Source of the DNA: a virus
Length of the DNA stretch: 32,739 nucleotides
Direction: 5' to 3' (one strand)
IMG/VR virus record: IMGVR_UViG_3300042355_001605
Location: 1 to 32,739 of that record
The stretch's first letter is position 1; each line of letters opens with the position of its first letter. The notes beneath the pieces are model-generated. The model was not told the DNA's origin and made no database searches. It saw nothing but the letters and a program-made list of their open reading frames with translations. The position numbers were made by a program, and so were the translations under genes. Shown one piece after another: positions 1 through 7,324 of the stretch.

Positions 1-627
1 GCGTCCCGAGCTGTCGAGGCGGGTTTTTTCGCTGTTGCCAATACTAAAAATGAGATTTGCTTCTGATCGAATAAGTCCATCTGCGGTCGAAGACCCAGTA
101 AGCCAGCTCCCCCCAGCGGTGCCCACATAAAGGGCTTGAGTGCCTGAGCGAAGAAACGCTGCGCCACCCCCACCAGTGCCAGTGGTATTAATGTATAAAG
201 GTTGATAACTAGATCCAACAACATGAAGCTGGCTATTCGCATCAGGCGAAATAGAGCCAATCCCTACGTTGCCTCCATTGGTAACGTAGATCCGTGGAGT
301 GTTGTTGGTGCGAATTGAAAAATCGCTACCACTTGTGGTCCCAATGTAACTATCGTTACTAGAGCCACATTCAAATATGGCAGTTGTACCCGCAGGGTTA
401 GAAATTCGCACACCCTTCGTGCCATCCGATGCTGCGGTGGCGACACTCAAATGCAACAAACTGCTAGGACTAGAAGTCCCCAGACCTACACGGTTATTCG
501 CCGCATCAACGTAGAGAGTATTGCTGTCGATATTGATATTTCCACTTGCATCAATCTGCAGGGCAGTCGCGGGTGCAGAAGGGTTGAGATTTAAACCAGA
601 AACTAATTGTGCCTTCGTCTGAGACAT
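1..627 (-). CDS. Tail fibre protein, N-terminal part (runs off left edge)
   Basis: The minus-strand frame is open from an ATG at 627 to the window edge, 209 codons with no stop. The start MSQTKAQLVSGLNLNPSAP is followed by repeated low-complexity beta-strand motifs of the type NRVGLGTSSPSSLLHLS and GNVGIGSISPDANSQLHV. These repeats are typical of fibre proteins ending in an S74 intramolecular chaperone. The same motifs recur in the 838-aa fibre at 15397-17913, and the last visible residues (KTRLDSSGR) match its ERARIDSSGR segment even at DNA level. An AAAGG Shine-Dalgarno lies about 9 nt before the start. The C-terminus and any S74 domain lie outside the window. It probably acts in host recognition. 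Confidence 0.8.
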   Translation of the reverse strand, partial: MSQTKAQLVSGLNLNPSAPATALQIDASGNINIDSNTLYVDAANNRVGLGTSSPSSLLHLSVATAASDGTKGVRISNPAGTTAIFECGSSNDSYIGTTSGSDFSIRTNNTPRIYVTNGGNVGIGSISPDANSQLHVVGSSYQPLYINTTGTGGGGAAFLRSGTQALYVGTAGGSWLTGSSTADGLIRSEANLIFSIGNSEKTRLDSSGR

Positions 628-639
628 TTAAATGCCTTT

Positions 640-819
640 CTACTTGCTCTTATCACTCATTTTACAAGAGCAAGACTCACACAAACCGCAAGATTTTTTT
701 GCCCACGTTTTATCCCCAGGGATTGGCTCCATCCCTACGGTCCAATCACAATAGTCTTGTTGATTTCTTAACCAACGTGCAACTTCTTCAAGGTACTTTT
801 TGATGAGTTGCGTAGGCAT
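640..819 (-). CDS. Small cysteine-rich protein, 59 aa, unknown function
   Basis: This short gene has ATG at 819 and TAG at 640-642. It fits between the upstream gene ending at 822 and the fibre starting at 627, with almost no gap. The product begins MPTQLIKKYLEEVARWLRN, an amphipathic helix. It ends with four close cysteines (CGLCESCSC) and a lysine-rich tail, so a metal-binding knuckle is possible. Position between structural genes suggests a virion or assembly role, but no family is recognised. Confidence 0.6.
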   Translation of the reverse strand: MPTQLIKKYLEEVARWLRNQQDYCDWTVGMEPIPGDKTWAKKSCGLCESCSCKMSDKSK

Positions 820-821
820 GA

Positions 822-1280
822 TCAGACGGAGCCGAATCCGTACTTGGCTCGAACACCCTCTATTCTACGCATGATGTCAGCAGGAATCGGTCGGTTGGGT
901 GGATTCCTTTGCTCCATCCGACCACGTACGTAATCGCTGAATTCCTCTTGTCCCATTGGGAAGATAGGATCCTGTCCAACGGGGATACTCTGAGCAATAG
1001 TTTGACCCACCAATGGACCGCCTGCCTGCTGGGCGTAATCCATCCGCACGCCGAAATCCGGAACATCCGTACCAGCTTGCTGATAACGGTTCATTCCAGC
1101 AATGTATTCCTGAAGGTAGCCAAGACCAGCAGCATTCTTCACTGGACCTTCTTTTTCAGGTTCCTGCGGCTGCGGCGGATATTTCGGCTTGGCCCAGTCC
1201 GGGACCTTATAGATATCGTAAGGGCTCCGAGGATTCGAAGTCTCCTTAGAGATCATCGGGAAGTCATTGTCCATCATCAT
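822..1280 (-). CDS. Hypothetical proline-rich structural-region protein, 152 aa
   Basis: The product has three in-frame ATG codons at its start (MMMDND), so the first residue is uncertain by two. It follows the stop of the upstream gene (1283) by 2 nt, so the two are probably translationally coupled. Residues 15-50 are proline- and charge-rich (PKYPPQPQEPEKEGP). The rest is soluble, with a basic C-terminal helix (ADIMRRIEGVRAKYGFG). There are no membrane segments or known motifs. Its place between a 327-aa protein and the fibre operon suggests a minor virion protein, but this is inference. Confidence 0.65.
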   Translation of the reverse strand: MMMDNDFPMISKETSNPRSPYDIYKVPDWAKPKYPPQPQEPEKEGPVKNAAGLGYLQEYIAGMNRYQQAGTDVPDFGVRMDYAQQAGGPLVGQTIAQSIPVGQDPIFPMGQEEFSDYVRGRMEQRNPPNRPIPADIMRRIEGVRAKYGFGSV

Positions 1281-1282
1281 GA

Positions 1283-2266
1283 TCAGAACATCCCGCGATC
1301 ACGCTTAACGGAGCTGATCAATTGCTCAGCCCGTTGACCCAGAGTGGTCTGGAACTCGGGCATACCTTCGCCCGTGGTTTTGGCAACCTGGAAGGGCACA
1401 ACATCCGCAAATTCACCAGACACCTTGGCACCTTGAGTATTCCAAGGAGCCGGAACCGAATTAGCAGCCACGGAGAAACTTTCATCTCCAAGAGGCTGAG
1501 GAGTTACACCCGCATAGGTAACACCAGGTGTCACTTGACCTGCGGCTTCCCGCTTACCCATTTCCTTCGCGTAAAGACGCTGAGCCAGCATCGGATTGGC
1601 TTCAGCCCACTTAGCCAGATCAGAACCCTTTTCGTAGCCAAGAGCTTGCTGGATCTGCGGCATCTGGGCGCGACCCATGGCGCTCTCAGCGCGGTAGAAA
1701 ACGGACAGCTCTTCAGGGGTTTTACCTGGCGCCACGGTTTGTCCCGCCAACGCCTTCATCGCTTCGACGTCCTTCGGGGCAGCATCACCACGAGAGGCAG
1801 TACCAAAGTACTGATCCATCTCAGGGGTCTTGAAGTAGCGCTCGAACTGACCTTCGGGAGTGAAAGCAAAACGCTTGTACTCGTCACTCTGGGTGAGATC
1901 AACTGCACCACGCTCATCCAGCCCAGTAACAATGGCGTTGGAACTTCCAACTCGACTTAAGAGGGCTTTGCGATTTAAGTCCGCTTGATTTTGACGCTCC
2001 CAATCTTGACGATAACTTTCTGCTGGATCTACGGCTGCTTGTGCTGATCGAGCTAATTGATTGAATCCAGAGCCGATTGCACTCGCAAGCTTGGAAGCAT
2101 CTAAGGCCCGAGCCAAAGGCTCAACAAACCGGGTGCCCGTTAATTGCTCAACAAAAGTAGAGCCGGGTGCGCGTTGCTTTGCTTTTAACTCAGCATCAGC
2201 ACTTGCATATAGCTGACCGTCGTCACCTTTCCAACGACGGCCGCGAGAAGTAGAAACCCAGCTCAC
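1283..2266 (-). CDS. Hypothetical alanine/glutamine-rich protein, 327 aa, probable virion or internal protein
   Basis: It starts at GTG 2266 (MSWVSTSRG) and has no alternative ATG until about half way. The sequence is mostly helical and rich in Ala, Gln and Glu (for example SAQAAVDPAESYRQDWERQ), with no signal peptide, membrane segment or catalytic motif that I recognise. It heads a minus-strand group of four genes running to the left edge. A 49-bp gap separates it from the divergent gene at 2316. Internal capsid or ejection-type proteins often look like this, but the assignment is weak. Confidence 0.65.
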   Translation of the reverse strand: MSWVSTSRGRRWKGDDGQLYASADAELKAKQRAPGSTFVEQLTGTRFVEPLARALDASKLASAIGSGFNQLARSAQAAVDPAESYRQDWERQNQADLNRKALLSRVGSSNAIVTGLDERGAVDLTQSDEYKRFAFTPEGQFERYFKTPEMDQYFGTASRGDAAPKDVEAMKALAGQTVAPGKTPEELSVFYRAESAMGRAQMPQIQQALGYEKGSDLAKWAEANPMLAQRLYAKEMGKREAAGQVTPGVTYAGVTPQPLGDESFSVAANSVPAPWNTQGAKVSGEFADVVPFQVAKTTGEGMPEFQTTLGQRAEQLISSVKRDRGMF

Positions 2267-2315
2267 TTAATTACAACATTCCTTTCTTACAATATTAATA
2301 GAGCTGAATAGAGCA

Positions 2316-2504
2316 ATGGAAGTTATTCAAACGTTTCCGAAAGGTACAACGATTGAATTTGGAGAAGATGCACACGGTAATCAAGTTCATCGTGTGTGTA
2401 CACCCAGCGGGTCGATGTGTCGGTTCGCTGAATCAAACCATGTAGCCCAGGCCTACGCCCACCACTTCGAGGAGAACTACTGCGTTAAACCGGAATCAGT
2501 ATGA
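2316..2504 (+). CDS. Hypothetical protein, 62 aa
   Basis: A short plus-strand gene starting MEVIQTFPKGTTIEF, divergent from the 327-aa gene. It has a mixed beta/alpha composition, two cysteines in the middle (CTPSGSMC) and a histidine-rich stretch near the end (YAHHFEENYC). A possible -10 (TACAAT, 2288-2293) lies 23 nt upstream without a convincing -35. No family is recognised. A 7-bp hairpin starts at its stop codon (2502-2520). Confidence 0.55.
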   Translation: MEVIQTFPKGTTIEFGEDAHGNQVHRVCTPSGSMCRFAESNHVAQAYAHHFEENYCVKPESV

Positions 2505-2520
2505 GTCTTATTGAGACTCA
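2502..2520. other. Perfect 7-bp hairpin overlapping a stop codon
   Basis: TGAGTCT (2502-2508) and AGACTCA (2514-2520) pair perfectly around a TATTG loop, beginning exactly at the TGA of the 62-aa gene. No T-run follows, so it is not a standard intrinsic terminator. It may mark the mRNA 3' end or a processing site. Confidence 0.45.
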
Positions 2521-2749
2521 GTTAGGGTTAATGGCCGATTTTTGCGGTTAGGGGGCGAAAAGCATTGGGGTGCAGCGGAGTTCATGTACGACCAGTCTGA
2601 CCAAGTGAACGGTGCTAGAGCTTAATCTCTTGTCAGTTTGGGTTAGGAATTAGGTGTATAAAAAATATACAGGCAATTCTTAACCCAAACTCATAAGAAA
2701 ATAATAAAAACGGCGGAATTTTGGTCAGATTAGTAGTACATGAAAACCG
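2521..2749. other. Non-coding stretch containing a long hairpin
   Basis: About 230 bases without a convincing gene on either strand. It contains repeated GTTAGGG words (near 2521 and 2546) and the long inverted repeat at 2635-2691 described separately. It ends just before the promoter at 2750. I see no tRNA, and the ORFs are too short and too unlike their neighbours to call. Confidence 0.5.
2635..2691. repeat. Long intergenic inverted repeat (17-bp arms plus inner 6-bp stem)
   Basis: The left arm 2635-2651 (AGTTTGGGTTAGGAATT) pairs with the right arm 2675-2691 (AATTCTTAACCCAAACT), with a single G-T. An inner stem TGTATA/TATACA closes an AAAAA loop. It lies about 60 bp upstream of the promoter at 2750. 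Neither side is followed by a T-run, so it does not look like a terminator. It could be a protein-binding site, a structured small RNA or a recombination/resolution site. Confidence 0.65.
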
Positions 2750-2778
2750 TTGACATCACTGGCTTCTTGGGCTATGGT
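2750..2778 (+). promoter_or_regulatory. Sigma70-type promoter for the HNH/HTH gene
   Basis: TTGACA (2750-2755), a 17-bp spacer and TATGGT (2773-2778) match the bacterial consensus closely. Transcription would start near 2785. That places the possible TTG start at 2778 inside the -10 box and supports ATG 2802 as the real start. Confidence 0.7.
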
Positions 2779-2801
2779 TGCTTCAAAAGCGCCTCCACCC
2801 T

Positions 2802-3950
2802 ATGAACATCACCACGCTCTTCCGCAATTTCGACCTGGAACCAGCAGACCAGATCGCCTTCGTCCAGGCGTTGCAGATTGGTCTCAAACTGTTTCCGAGT
2901 AACGAGTGTTGGCCGATGGACCAGGTGCGTCACATCGCGTTCGAGGGCTTCAACACCTCCAGGAAGACAACCCTGATCTACCGAGGCGTCGATGCCAGAC
3001 CGCTTCTTCTGGCGCTATCGGGTCAATTCCAAGGGGATGATGAGATCGCGATCCGCCGTCACATCTGCTCCTCCCCCTACTGTTTGAACCCCACGCACTA
3101 CTTCTGGGGGACGAAAAGCCAGTTGATGCTGCAACAGCAGGCCAACCGCAAAAAGGGTTCGCTGTCGGTGGATCTGATTCAGAAGCTACGGGTGGGACGG
3201 CAGGAGGGGAAGCGGGTTTTGGATTTAGCGCGGCAATACAAGGTTCCCTACCACACGGCGAGGCGGATCTGTGCGGGTGAGACTTATGAGAATCTAAATG
3301 AGATCAAAGAGGAGCTGCCGACCGAGGCGACGTGGAATCTCATCAATGAAATTTGCGCTTACATCATTAATTGCTACCCTGAAGAAGCGAGAGAGTACAG
3401 TTTGGCCGTGCAGGTCTCCAATACACTCGAATGCCCCTGGCATCGAAACGGCTTCCCAGGCCACAAGGGCAACTTTGGACTCATGGGAGAATGCTTGGAC
3501 TGCATGGAAGAACTGAAAAAAGGTCGCTGCTCTGTCGACGTCACCAACTTTGACGTCAACTGGTACTGGCAGGTCAAACGATTCTGGGAACAGGTCGACA
3601 TCAAAGGTGAAGATGAGTGCTGGCCTTGGCTCGGCGCCACGCGAAAAGACAACACCGAATCCACCGCCTACTTCCCCAGCCCCTTCCACTCCGGCAAGGT
3701 TCATTCTGCTTCCAGGGTGGCTTTTTGGTTAAGCCGTGGCTACACCGGAAAGTACAGGGTTTTTGCTCGCCCAGAGTGCGAAAAGTTTTGTTGTAATCCC
3801 AAACATTTACACATTCGGGAGATTAAGGATCTAGCTGAACCCGCTAGTATGGGGGAAATAAAGCTGACCCATGGAAACATCTTCGAGTCCTATCGAAAAA
3901 ATCTGTCAGAAAAACAGTCAAGTCCTCCCAACAAATTACCATCTTCCTGA
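2802..3950 (+). CDS. HNH-type endonuclease or DNA-binding protein with two HNH-like modules and a central HTH
   Basis: Starting at ATG 2802 gives 382 aa. An upstream in-frame TTG at 2778 lies within the promoter. The first Cys/His module (residues about 87-99, CSSPYCLNPTHYFWG with an upstream CWPM) and the second (about 272-337, CWPWLGATRKD ... CEKFCCNPKHLHI) both follow the C-x-NP-x-H pattern seen in phage HNH/His-Me finger nucleases. Between them lies a resolvase-like helix-turn-helix (about 120-160, VLDLARQYKVPYHTARRIC). After that comes a Cys/His knuckle (CPWHRNGFPGHKG ... CLDC). It may be a free-standing homing nuclease or a regulator. The 3' end overlaps the next gene by 80 nt. Confidence 0.65.
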   Translation: MNITTLFRNFDLEPADQIAFVQALQIGLKLFPSNECWPMDQVRHIAFEGFNTSRKTTLIYRGVDARPLLLALSGQFQGDDEIAIRRHICSSPYCLNPTHYFWGTKSQLMLQQQANRKKGSLSVDLIQKLRVGRQEGKRVLDLARQYKVPYHTARRICAGETYENLNEIKEELPTEATWNLINEICAYIINCYPEEAREYSLAVQVSNTLECPWHRNGFPGHKGNFGLMGECLDCMEELKKGRCSVDVTNFDVNWYWQVKRFWEQVDIKGEDECWPWLGATRKDNTESTAYFPSPFHSGKVHSASRVAFWLSRGYTGKYRVFARPECEKFCCNPKHLHIREIKDLAEPASMGEIKLTHGNIFESYRKNLSEKQSSPPNKLPSS

Positions 3951-4182
3951 GCGGTCATATTATGGTTGTGTGAAGCTCGGAAGTGACAACCACTACACGC
4001 CTTTCTACGATACGCTTGAAGAAGCGCTCCTTGAGCTGCGTTGCCTGGAAAAGCGCCTCAGCTATGAGACGGTCGAAACCATTGAAATGGAAGGGTATTA
4101 TCCTCAGCGGGCAATCCTGATCGAGGAAAAATACCAAGCATCTGGGCGCACCAATGGGCTGTATAGCGGTTTAGTAGACTAA
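3871..4182 (+). CDS. Hypothetical protein, 103 aa
   Basis: It starts at ATG 3871, inside the end of the HNH/HTH gene (80-nt overlap in another frame). No later ATG gives a reasonable start. The product is soluble. Its core (YYGCVKLGSDNHYTPFYD, then EALLELRCLEKRLSY) reads like a small beta-alpha fold with a charged helix. No catalytic motif is seen. It is co-directional with the promoter at 2750 and probably transcribed from it. Confidence 0.55.
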   Translation: METSSSPIEKICQKNSQVLPTNYHLPERSYYGCVKLGSDNHYTPFYDTLEEALLELRCLEKRLSYETVETIEMEGYYPQRAILIEEKYQASGRTNGLYSGLVD

Positions 4183-4205
4183 TCTTTACAGTCTACTGAG
4201 TTGAC

Positions 4206-4877
4206 GTGGCGAGATTTTTAACTACAATTCCATCAAATCTAGGTTATTACAATCTTGGTACCGTTGAAAGCTATCCTACTGGTGGCTCAGGACCTACCGC
4301 ATACGGTCCCACTTCATACTTTGGAAGTGATCCGCTGCCTGCAACTCCTGGAGATAACGTTAACGAGCCTATCGATCTGGGGGATTTTTCAAGTGTATTC
4401 AAATCGATCACGATAAGCAATACTCACGGTGGTTTATCTCGCCGTCAAACTACGTTTTATCGGATCAGATTGACTCGCCCCAGGTCTATCCAATTTGTAC
4501 AAAATTTTAGCCAGTTTGCATATACCGAAAACACAAATCGCAACACCTTATTAGCTTTTTACAGGGTTGAAGAAGGTACCAAGCGGGTTGAGTTGCCGAT
4601 TAACGACAGTGGGTACGTGTTTAGTTCCACTGGAGTCGATGACGACGAATATGAGACAACAAACGGCGATTACCCCAGCACCAAATTAGATCCAGGGAAC
4701 TACATGTTCCTAATCACCAACGATATCCGTTATTTAGAAACAACCTACTCCATCACCGTCGGCGTCTCAATTACCGACTGGCGATTTGTTGCAGAAGCAG
4801 TTGAAGACGCATTGGATTTTGACCTTGTGACGGAAGGCGTAGAGGAGGTTATTGATTTCGGCTCCCTTGCAGCCTAA
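4206..4877 (+). CDS. Probable beta-sandwich (PPC-like) protein, 223 aa
   Basis: It starts at GTG 4206 (MARFLTTIPSNLGYYNLG) just after the preceding gene. Residues about 80-190 resemble the pre-peptidase C-terminal (PPC) beta-sandwich: FYRIRLTRPRSIQFVQNFS, a TLLAFYRVEEG strand, then KLDPGNYMFLITNDI and TYSITVGV. Such domains occur in secreted and virion-associated proteins. The C-terminus has two similar short segments (VEDALDFDLV and VEEVIDFGSL), an acidic tandem motif. There is no signal peptide. A virion-surface or adhesion role is possible; the PPC likeness is by eye only. Confidence 0.5.
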   Translation: MARFLTTIPSNLGYYNLGTVESYPTGGSGPTAYGPTSYFGSDPLPATPGDNVNEPIDLGDFSSVFKSITISNTHGGLSRRQTTFYRIRLTRPRSIQFVQNFSQFAYTENTNRNTLLAFYRVEEGTKRVELPINDSGYVFSSTGVDDDEYETTNGDYPSTKLDPGNYMFLITNDIRYLETTYSITVGVSITDWRFVAEAVEDALDFDLVTEGVEEVIDFGSLAA

Positions 4878-4895
4878 TAAGTTAGCTGCTAACCT
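4867..4895 (+). promoter_or_regulatory. Possible promoter with internal palindromic operator
   Basis: TTGCAG (4867-4872), a 17-bp spacer and TAACCT (4890-4895) form a weak promoter upstream of the antitoxin-like gene. The palindrome GTTAGC-T-GCTAAC (4881-4893) overlaps the spacer and -10. That is a typical place for an operator of an autoregulated Phd/YefM-type protein. Confidence 0.4.
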
Positions 4896-4916
4896 ATTGA
4901 TACCGTTTAAATAACC

Positions 4917-5156
4917 ATGAAAGTCATCACCCTACAGCAATTGATGGATGATTTTGACAACATCATGGATGACGTTGGAGACAACAAACAGTATTACCGA
5001 ATTCAATCTGATCAGGGTGATTGCATCCTGATGCCTCACGATGAATTTGATGTTCTACGTGATACCTACCAGGAATGGGTAGAGGAACCACAAATTGACC
5101 CCTTTCCTCTCCCGGTTGAATACGTCGGAGACGCCGAACCGGAGCCGCTTCAGTAA
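4917..5156 (+). CDS. Phd/YefM-like antitoxin-fold protein (orphan)
   Basis: The 79-aa product begins MKVITLQQLMDDFDNIMDD, followed by a YYRIQSDQGDCILMPHDEF segment and a helix (VLRDTYQEWVEE). This follows the Phd/YefM layout: an N-terminal helix after an ITxxxL start, two strands carrying a substrate-like loop, then 'hDEF-L'. The C-terminus is acidic and proline-rich, where an antitoxin would hold its toxin-neutralising tail. No toxin gene follows: the next gene is convergent and unlike RelE, Doc or YoeB. It may repress transcription or counter a host toxin. Similarity is by pattern only. Confidence 0.6.
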   Translation: MKVITLQQLMDDFDNIMDDVGDNKQYYRIQSDQGDCILMPHDEFDVLRDTYQEWVEEPQIDPFPLPVEYVGDAEPEPLQ

Positions 5157-5157
5157 T

Positions 5158-5397
5158 TTATTTCCTAAATAAACTACCGATAGCCGAGGCAACTTTCTCT
5201 TCGGCTGTCATATCCCGCTGGATTGCGGAATACCAACGTTTTTCCGGTGTGCGATCAACTTCAACACCAGCACTCGTTTCCTTGGTGGCATCTAGCCAAG
5301 ACTGATTACTACGCGGGGCAACTGCTTTTGCCATCCGGTAGTTGACTTTTTCAGGCTCGATGTGTTCCTGAAGCTCAGTGGCTTTGGTCTGACCCAT
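5158..5397 (-). CDS. Hypothetical protein, 79 aa
   Basis: A minus-strand gene whose stop lies 1 nt from the stop of the convergent antitoxin-like gene, with no terminator between. The product begins MGQTKATELQEHIEPEK, is hydrophilic and helical, and ends with KVASAIGSLFRK, a possible amphipathic C-terminal helix. It follows the 146-aa gene by 3 nt, so the two form an operon. A minor virion protein is plausible; no family is recognised. Confidence 0.55.
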   Translation of the reverse strand: MGQTKATELQEHIEPEKVNYRMAKAVAPRSNQSWLDATKETSAGVEVDRTPEKRWYSAIQRDMTAEEKVASAIGSLFRK

Positions 5398-5400
5398 CGA

Positions 5401-5841
5401 TCAGCTAACATTGGTAATGGTCCGCTGAGCCCAAGACGGAGTTTCAGCAATCGTCGGAGTCGGTTTTTCACCGATTTTCTTAAGGGCTTCAGCGTATTCT
5501 TTTTGTGCTTCGCTCAGTTGCTGCTCAGCAGCTTTCTTTAAAGGCTCAAACTGATCTTTTCTACCAGTCGATTCTTCGACGTATTTATCGCCAAGAGGGA
5601 CAGCCGCTAAATAAGAAGCAGCTTCAAGTTGACGGCGGGCAGCCTGGCGAGCACCAAGTTCAGCAGGTGTACCAACCTCTTGATACCGCTGCTCTGCGAT
5701 CTTTCCGGTCTCTTCTTGAATGCGGCGCAACTGACCGGCGAGATCCTGGTAGCTCTCCAGTGGGGTCGTCGATTGATACGTGGTCGGTGCCGTCGGTGAT
5801 GGCATGATCACACTTGGAGGCGAAGGCCTGCTACCACCCAT
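5401..5841 (-). CDS. Hypothetical coiled-coil protein, 146 aa
   Basis: The first 30 residues are Pro/Ser/Thr-rich and look disordered (MGGSRPSPPSVIMPSPTAP). Residues 30-120 are strongly helical with heptad-like spacing (LAGQLRRIQEETGKIAEQR; QLSEAQKEYAEALKKIGEK). The end is again loop-like. It resembles the other small, helical minus-strand proteins near the virion genes, so an internal or assembly protein is a fair guess. It is divergent from the gene starting at 5897. Confidence 0.6.
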   Translation of the reverse strand: MGGSRPSPPSVIMPSPTAPTTYQSTTPLESYQDLAGQLRRIQEETGKIAEQRYQEVGTPAELGARQAARRQLEAASYLAAVPLGDKYVEESTGRKDQFEPLKKAAEQQLSEAQKEYAEALKKIGEKPTPTIAETPSWAQRTITNVS

Positions 5842-5869
5842 TGTCTTACTTAAATTTTACTTCTACACT
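5841..5869 (+). promoter_or_regulatory. Sigma70-type promoter for the 5897-7947 operon
   Basis: TTGTCT (5841-5846), exactly 17 bp, then TACACT (5864-5869). A start near 5876 would leave a leader of about 20 nt before ATG 5897. It overlaps the start codon of the divergent gene. Confidence 0.55.
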
Positions 5870-5896
5870 GATTCTATCCGTGACAAACCCGTACAA

Positions 5897-6301
5897 ATGC
5901 TGAGCTCCGATCCAACCCAGGGGTCCGAGAATGAGAATCAAGAAAAGTTCGGCATACGTAAGAGTACGCTTCATGGTCAAAAATATCCCTATATCGAAGA
6001 GTTTAGCGAGTTCTTAGCCAGTGTGTCCACTAAAGCGCTCAAATACCAACTGATGACCTCCCAACAGCGTTTAATGGCTAAGGCCCTATGGGAGGCCACC
6101 AACTTCGGTGGCTCTAAAGAGAAGTGCATAGAGCACCTTACCAAGATATACGGACCACGGTGGCGTCAGGTCACCACGTTCGAAGAACACATGGAAGAAG
6201 AACGCGCTTACTGCGAGTATGTGCTGATTCTGGATCACATGCGGCAGTGGGACAAGCATCAAAAATTAGCTACACTTTGCGAAAGGCAGCCTAATCAATG
6301 A
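5897..6301 (+). CDS. Hypothetical protein, 134 aa
   Basis: The frame stays open upstream to 5780, but that would run through the divergent gene and the promoter, so ATG 5897 (MLSSDPTQGSENENQ) is the likely start. The product is helical, soluble and rich in Glu, Lys and His. It contains YGPRWRQVTTFEEHMEEER, followed by a long helix. It overlaps the next gene by 4 nt (ATGA at 6298-6301), showing translational coupling. No family is recognised. Confidence 0.6.
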   Translation: MLSSDPTQGSENENQEKFGIRKSTLHGQKYPYIEEFSEFLASVSTKALKYQLMTSQQRLMAKALWEATNFGGSKEKCIEHLTKIYGPRWRQVTTFEEHMEEERAYCEYVLILDHMRQWDKHQKLATLCERQPNQ

Positions 6302-6894
6302 CGGAGAACAGGGTCGAAGACTGGCTCGACATTCTCGACAAAACTGAATTTGAGCTGGACGTAGACGCTGGGAATACTTACCAGAGCTATCGCTTCGCTT
6401 CGCTCGACATCAACGAGGTGACCGTCGAAAATTATAAAGACAAACTGGTTAATTCTCTTGCGGAACAGGTGGATATCTTCCTGCCACCGTCCGGAAGCTT
6501 TGAAACGCCAGACCTTCGACGCTATCTTGAGCTTGTATCCAGCTATGAAACCAGTACGACGGACCTGATGATGGGCCTGTCGCTGGCTGATCAAATCCGA
6601 TTGACGTTCAGCGATATGAAGACCAGCACCATCTGCGACCGCTACCCCGACATTGGTCTGGCCGAGAAACGGCGGTATCGTTGCGTAGCCGAATATCTTA
6701 TCCGCCAGGGGGAACTGACGAAGCTACGGGATGAGCACGGGAAACTGATTAAAAAAATTGGTAATATGCAGAAAGCTGTGGTTTTATACAAACCACTACC
6801 CAAGTTATTGGAGACTCTCAAGCGCTCTGGATTGGGACATCTCGTCAAAAAGAGTCAGGAAACCCAACCAAGCGAATCACAACAAGCGCAGTAA
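6298..6894 (+). CDS. Hypothetical protein, 198 aa
   Basis: The ATG lies in the ATGA overlap with the preceding stop. The N-terminal third is acidic (VEDWLDILDKTEFELDVDA). The middle carries a likely DNA-binding-like segment (SDMKTSTICDRYPDIGLAE followed by RYRCVAEYLIRQ). The C-terminus is a basic helix ending in a Gln/Ser-rich tail. No catalytic motif is seen. It is the second gene of the probable early operon that ends with the Dam-like gene. Confidence 0.6.
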   Translation: MTENRVEDWLDILDKTEFELDVDAGNTYQSYRFASLDINEVTVENYKDKLVNSLAEQVDIFLPPSGSFETPDLRRYLELVSSYETSTTDLMMGLSLADQIRLTFSDMKTSTICDRYPDIGLAEKRRYRCVAEYLIRQGELTKLRDEHGKLIKKIGNMQKAVVLYKPLPKLLETLKRSGLGHLVKKSQETQPSESQQAQ

Positions 6895-6916
6895 ACTTAA
6901 ACAACCGGAGAAAACC

Positions 6917-7324
6917 ATGACTGAACGCCGTAACAAGATGATTAGCAGGCTCATGTTGTCTGCACCCAATGAAACTGAGCAAACCATGATGAAGCTTGTG
7001 GTGGAACGAATTTGCATCGATATGTGTGAATTTTTTTCTAAGTTTTACGCTTTACAAGGTCCTGGTGCGGTAATTTACATTCCGGATGCTGAGGATCCCA
7101 AAGATTCGATGTTTTATCTGCCCCTCGAAGCGTTAATGAACGCACTTAATGACTTCAATAGTCGAGATATGGAGGGGCCTGCAGACGTGATGAAGAAGGC
7201 TATTGTCCGAGCAGAAACAGTTGATCCCAGTAAGGAATCCTTGTTTATCATCCAGGACAAGGACCAAATGTCGCTAATTCACTATAAACACGAAAACCCG
7301 GACAATTCGTTTCTTCGGATGTGA
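6917..7324 (+). CDS. Hypothetical protein, 135 aa
   Basis: ATG 6917 is preceded by a good Shine-Dalgarno (GGAG at 6907-6910), which decides this start over the longer open frame from 6758. The product (MTERRNKMISRLMLSAPNE) is helical and acidic. A central beta segment (GPGAVIYIPDAEDPKDSMF) and another near the end (KESLFIIQDKDQMSLIHYK) suggest a small globular fold. The stop overlaps the GTG start of the next gene by 4 nt. Confidence 0.65.
   Translation: MTERRNKMISRLMLSAPNETEQTMMKLVVERICIDMCEFFSKFYALQGPGAVIYIPDAEDPKDSMFYLPLEALMNALNDFNSRDMEGPADVMKKAIVRAETVDPSKESLFIIQDKDQMSLIHYKHENPDNSFLRM

Noticed and set aside
1322-1960. Open plus-strand frame of 212 codons opposite the 327-aa gene
   Set aside because: Arg/Leu/His-rich shadow sequence; the minus-strand frame fits the operon and has stop-start spacing with its neighbour.
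2778-2801. TTG start extending the HNH/HTH protein by 8 residues
   Set aside because: It lies within the -10 box of a good promoter, so it would not be transcribed; ATG 2802 is preferred.
3294-3704. Open minus-strand frame of 136 codons inside the HNH/HTH gene
   Set aside because: The plus-strand frame carries recognisable Cys/His motifs; the minus frame does not.
5158-5397. Toxin partner of the Phd/YefM-like gene
   Set aside because: It is convergent, not co-transcribed, and lacks any toxin-family motif.
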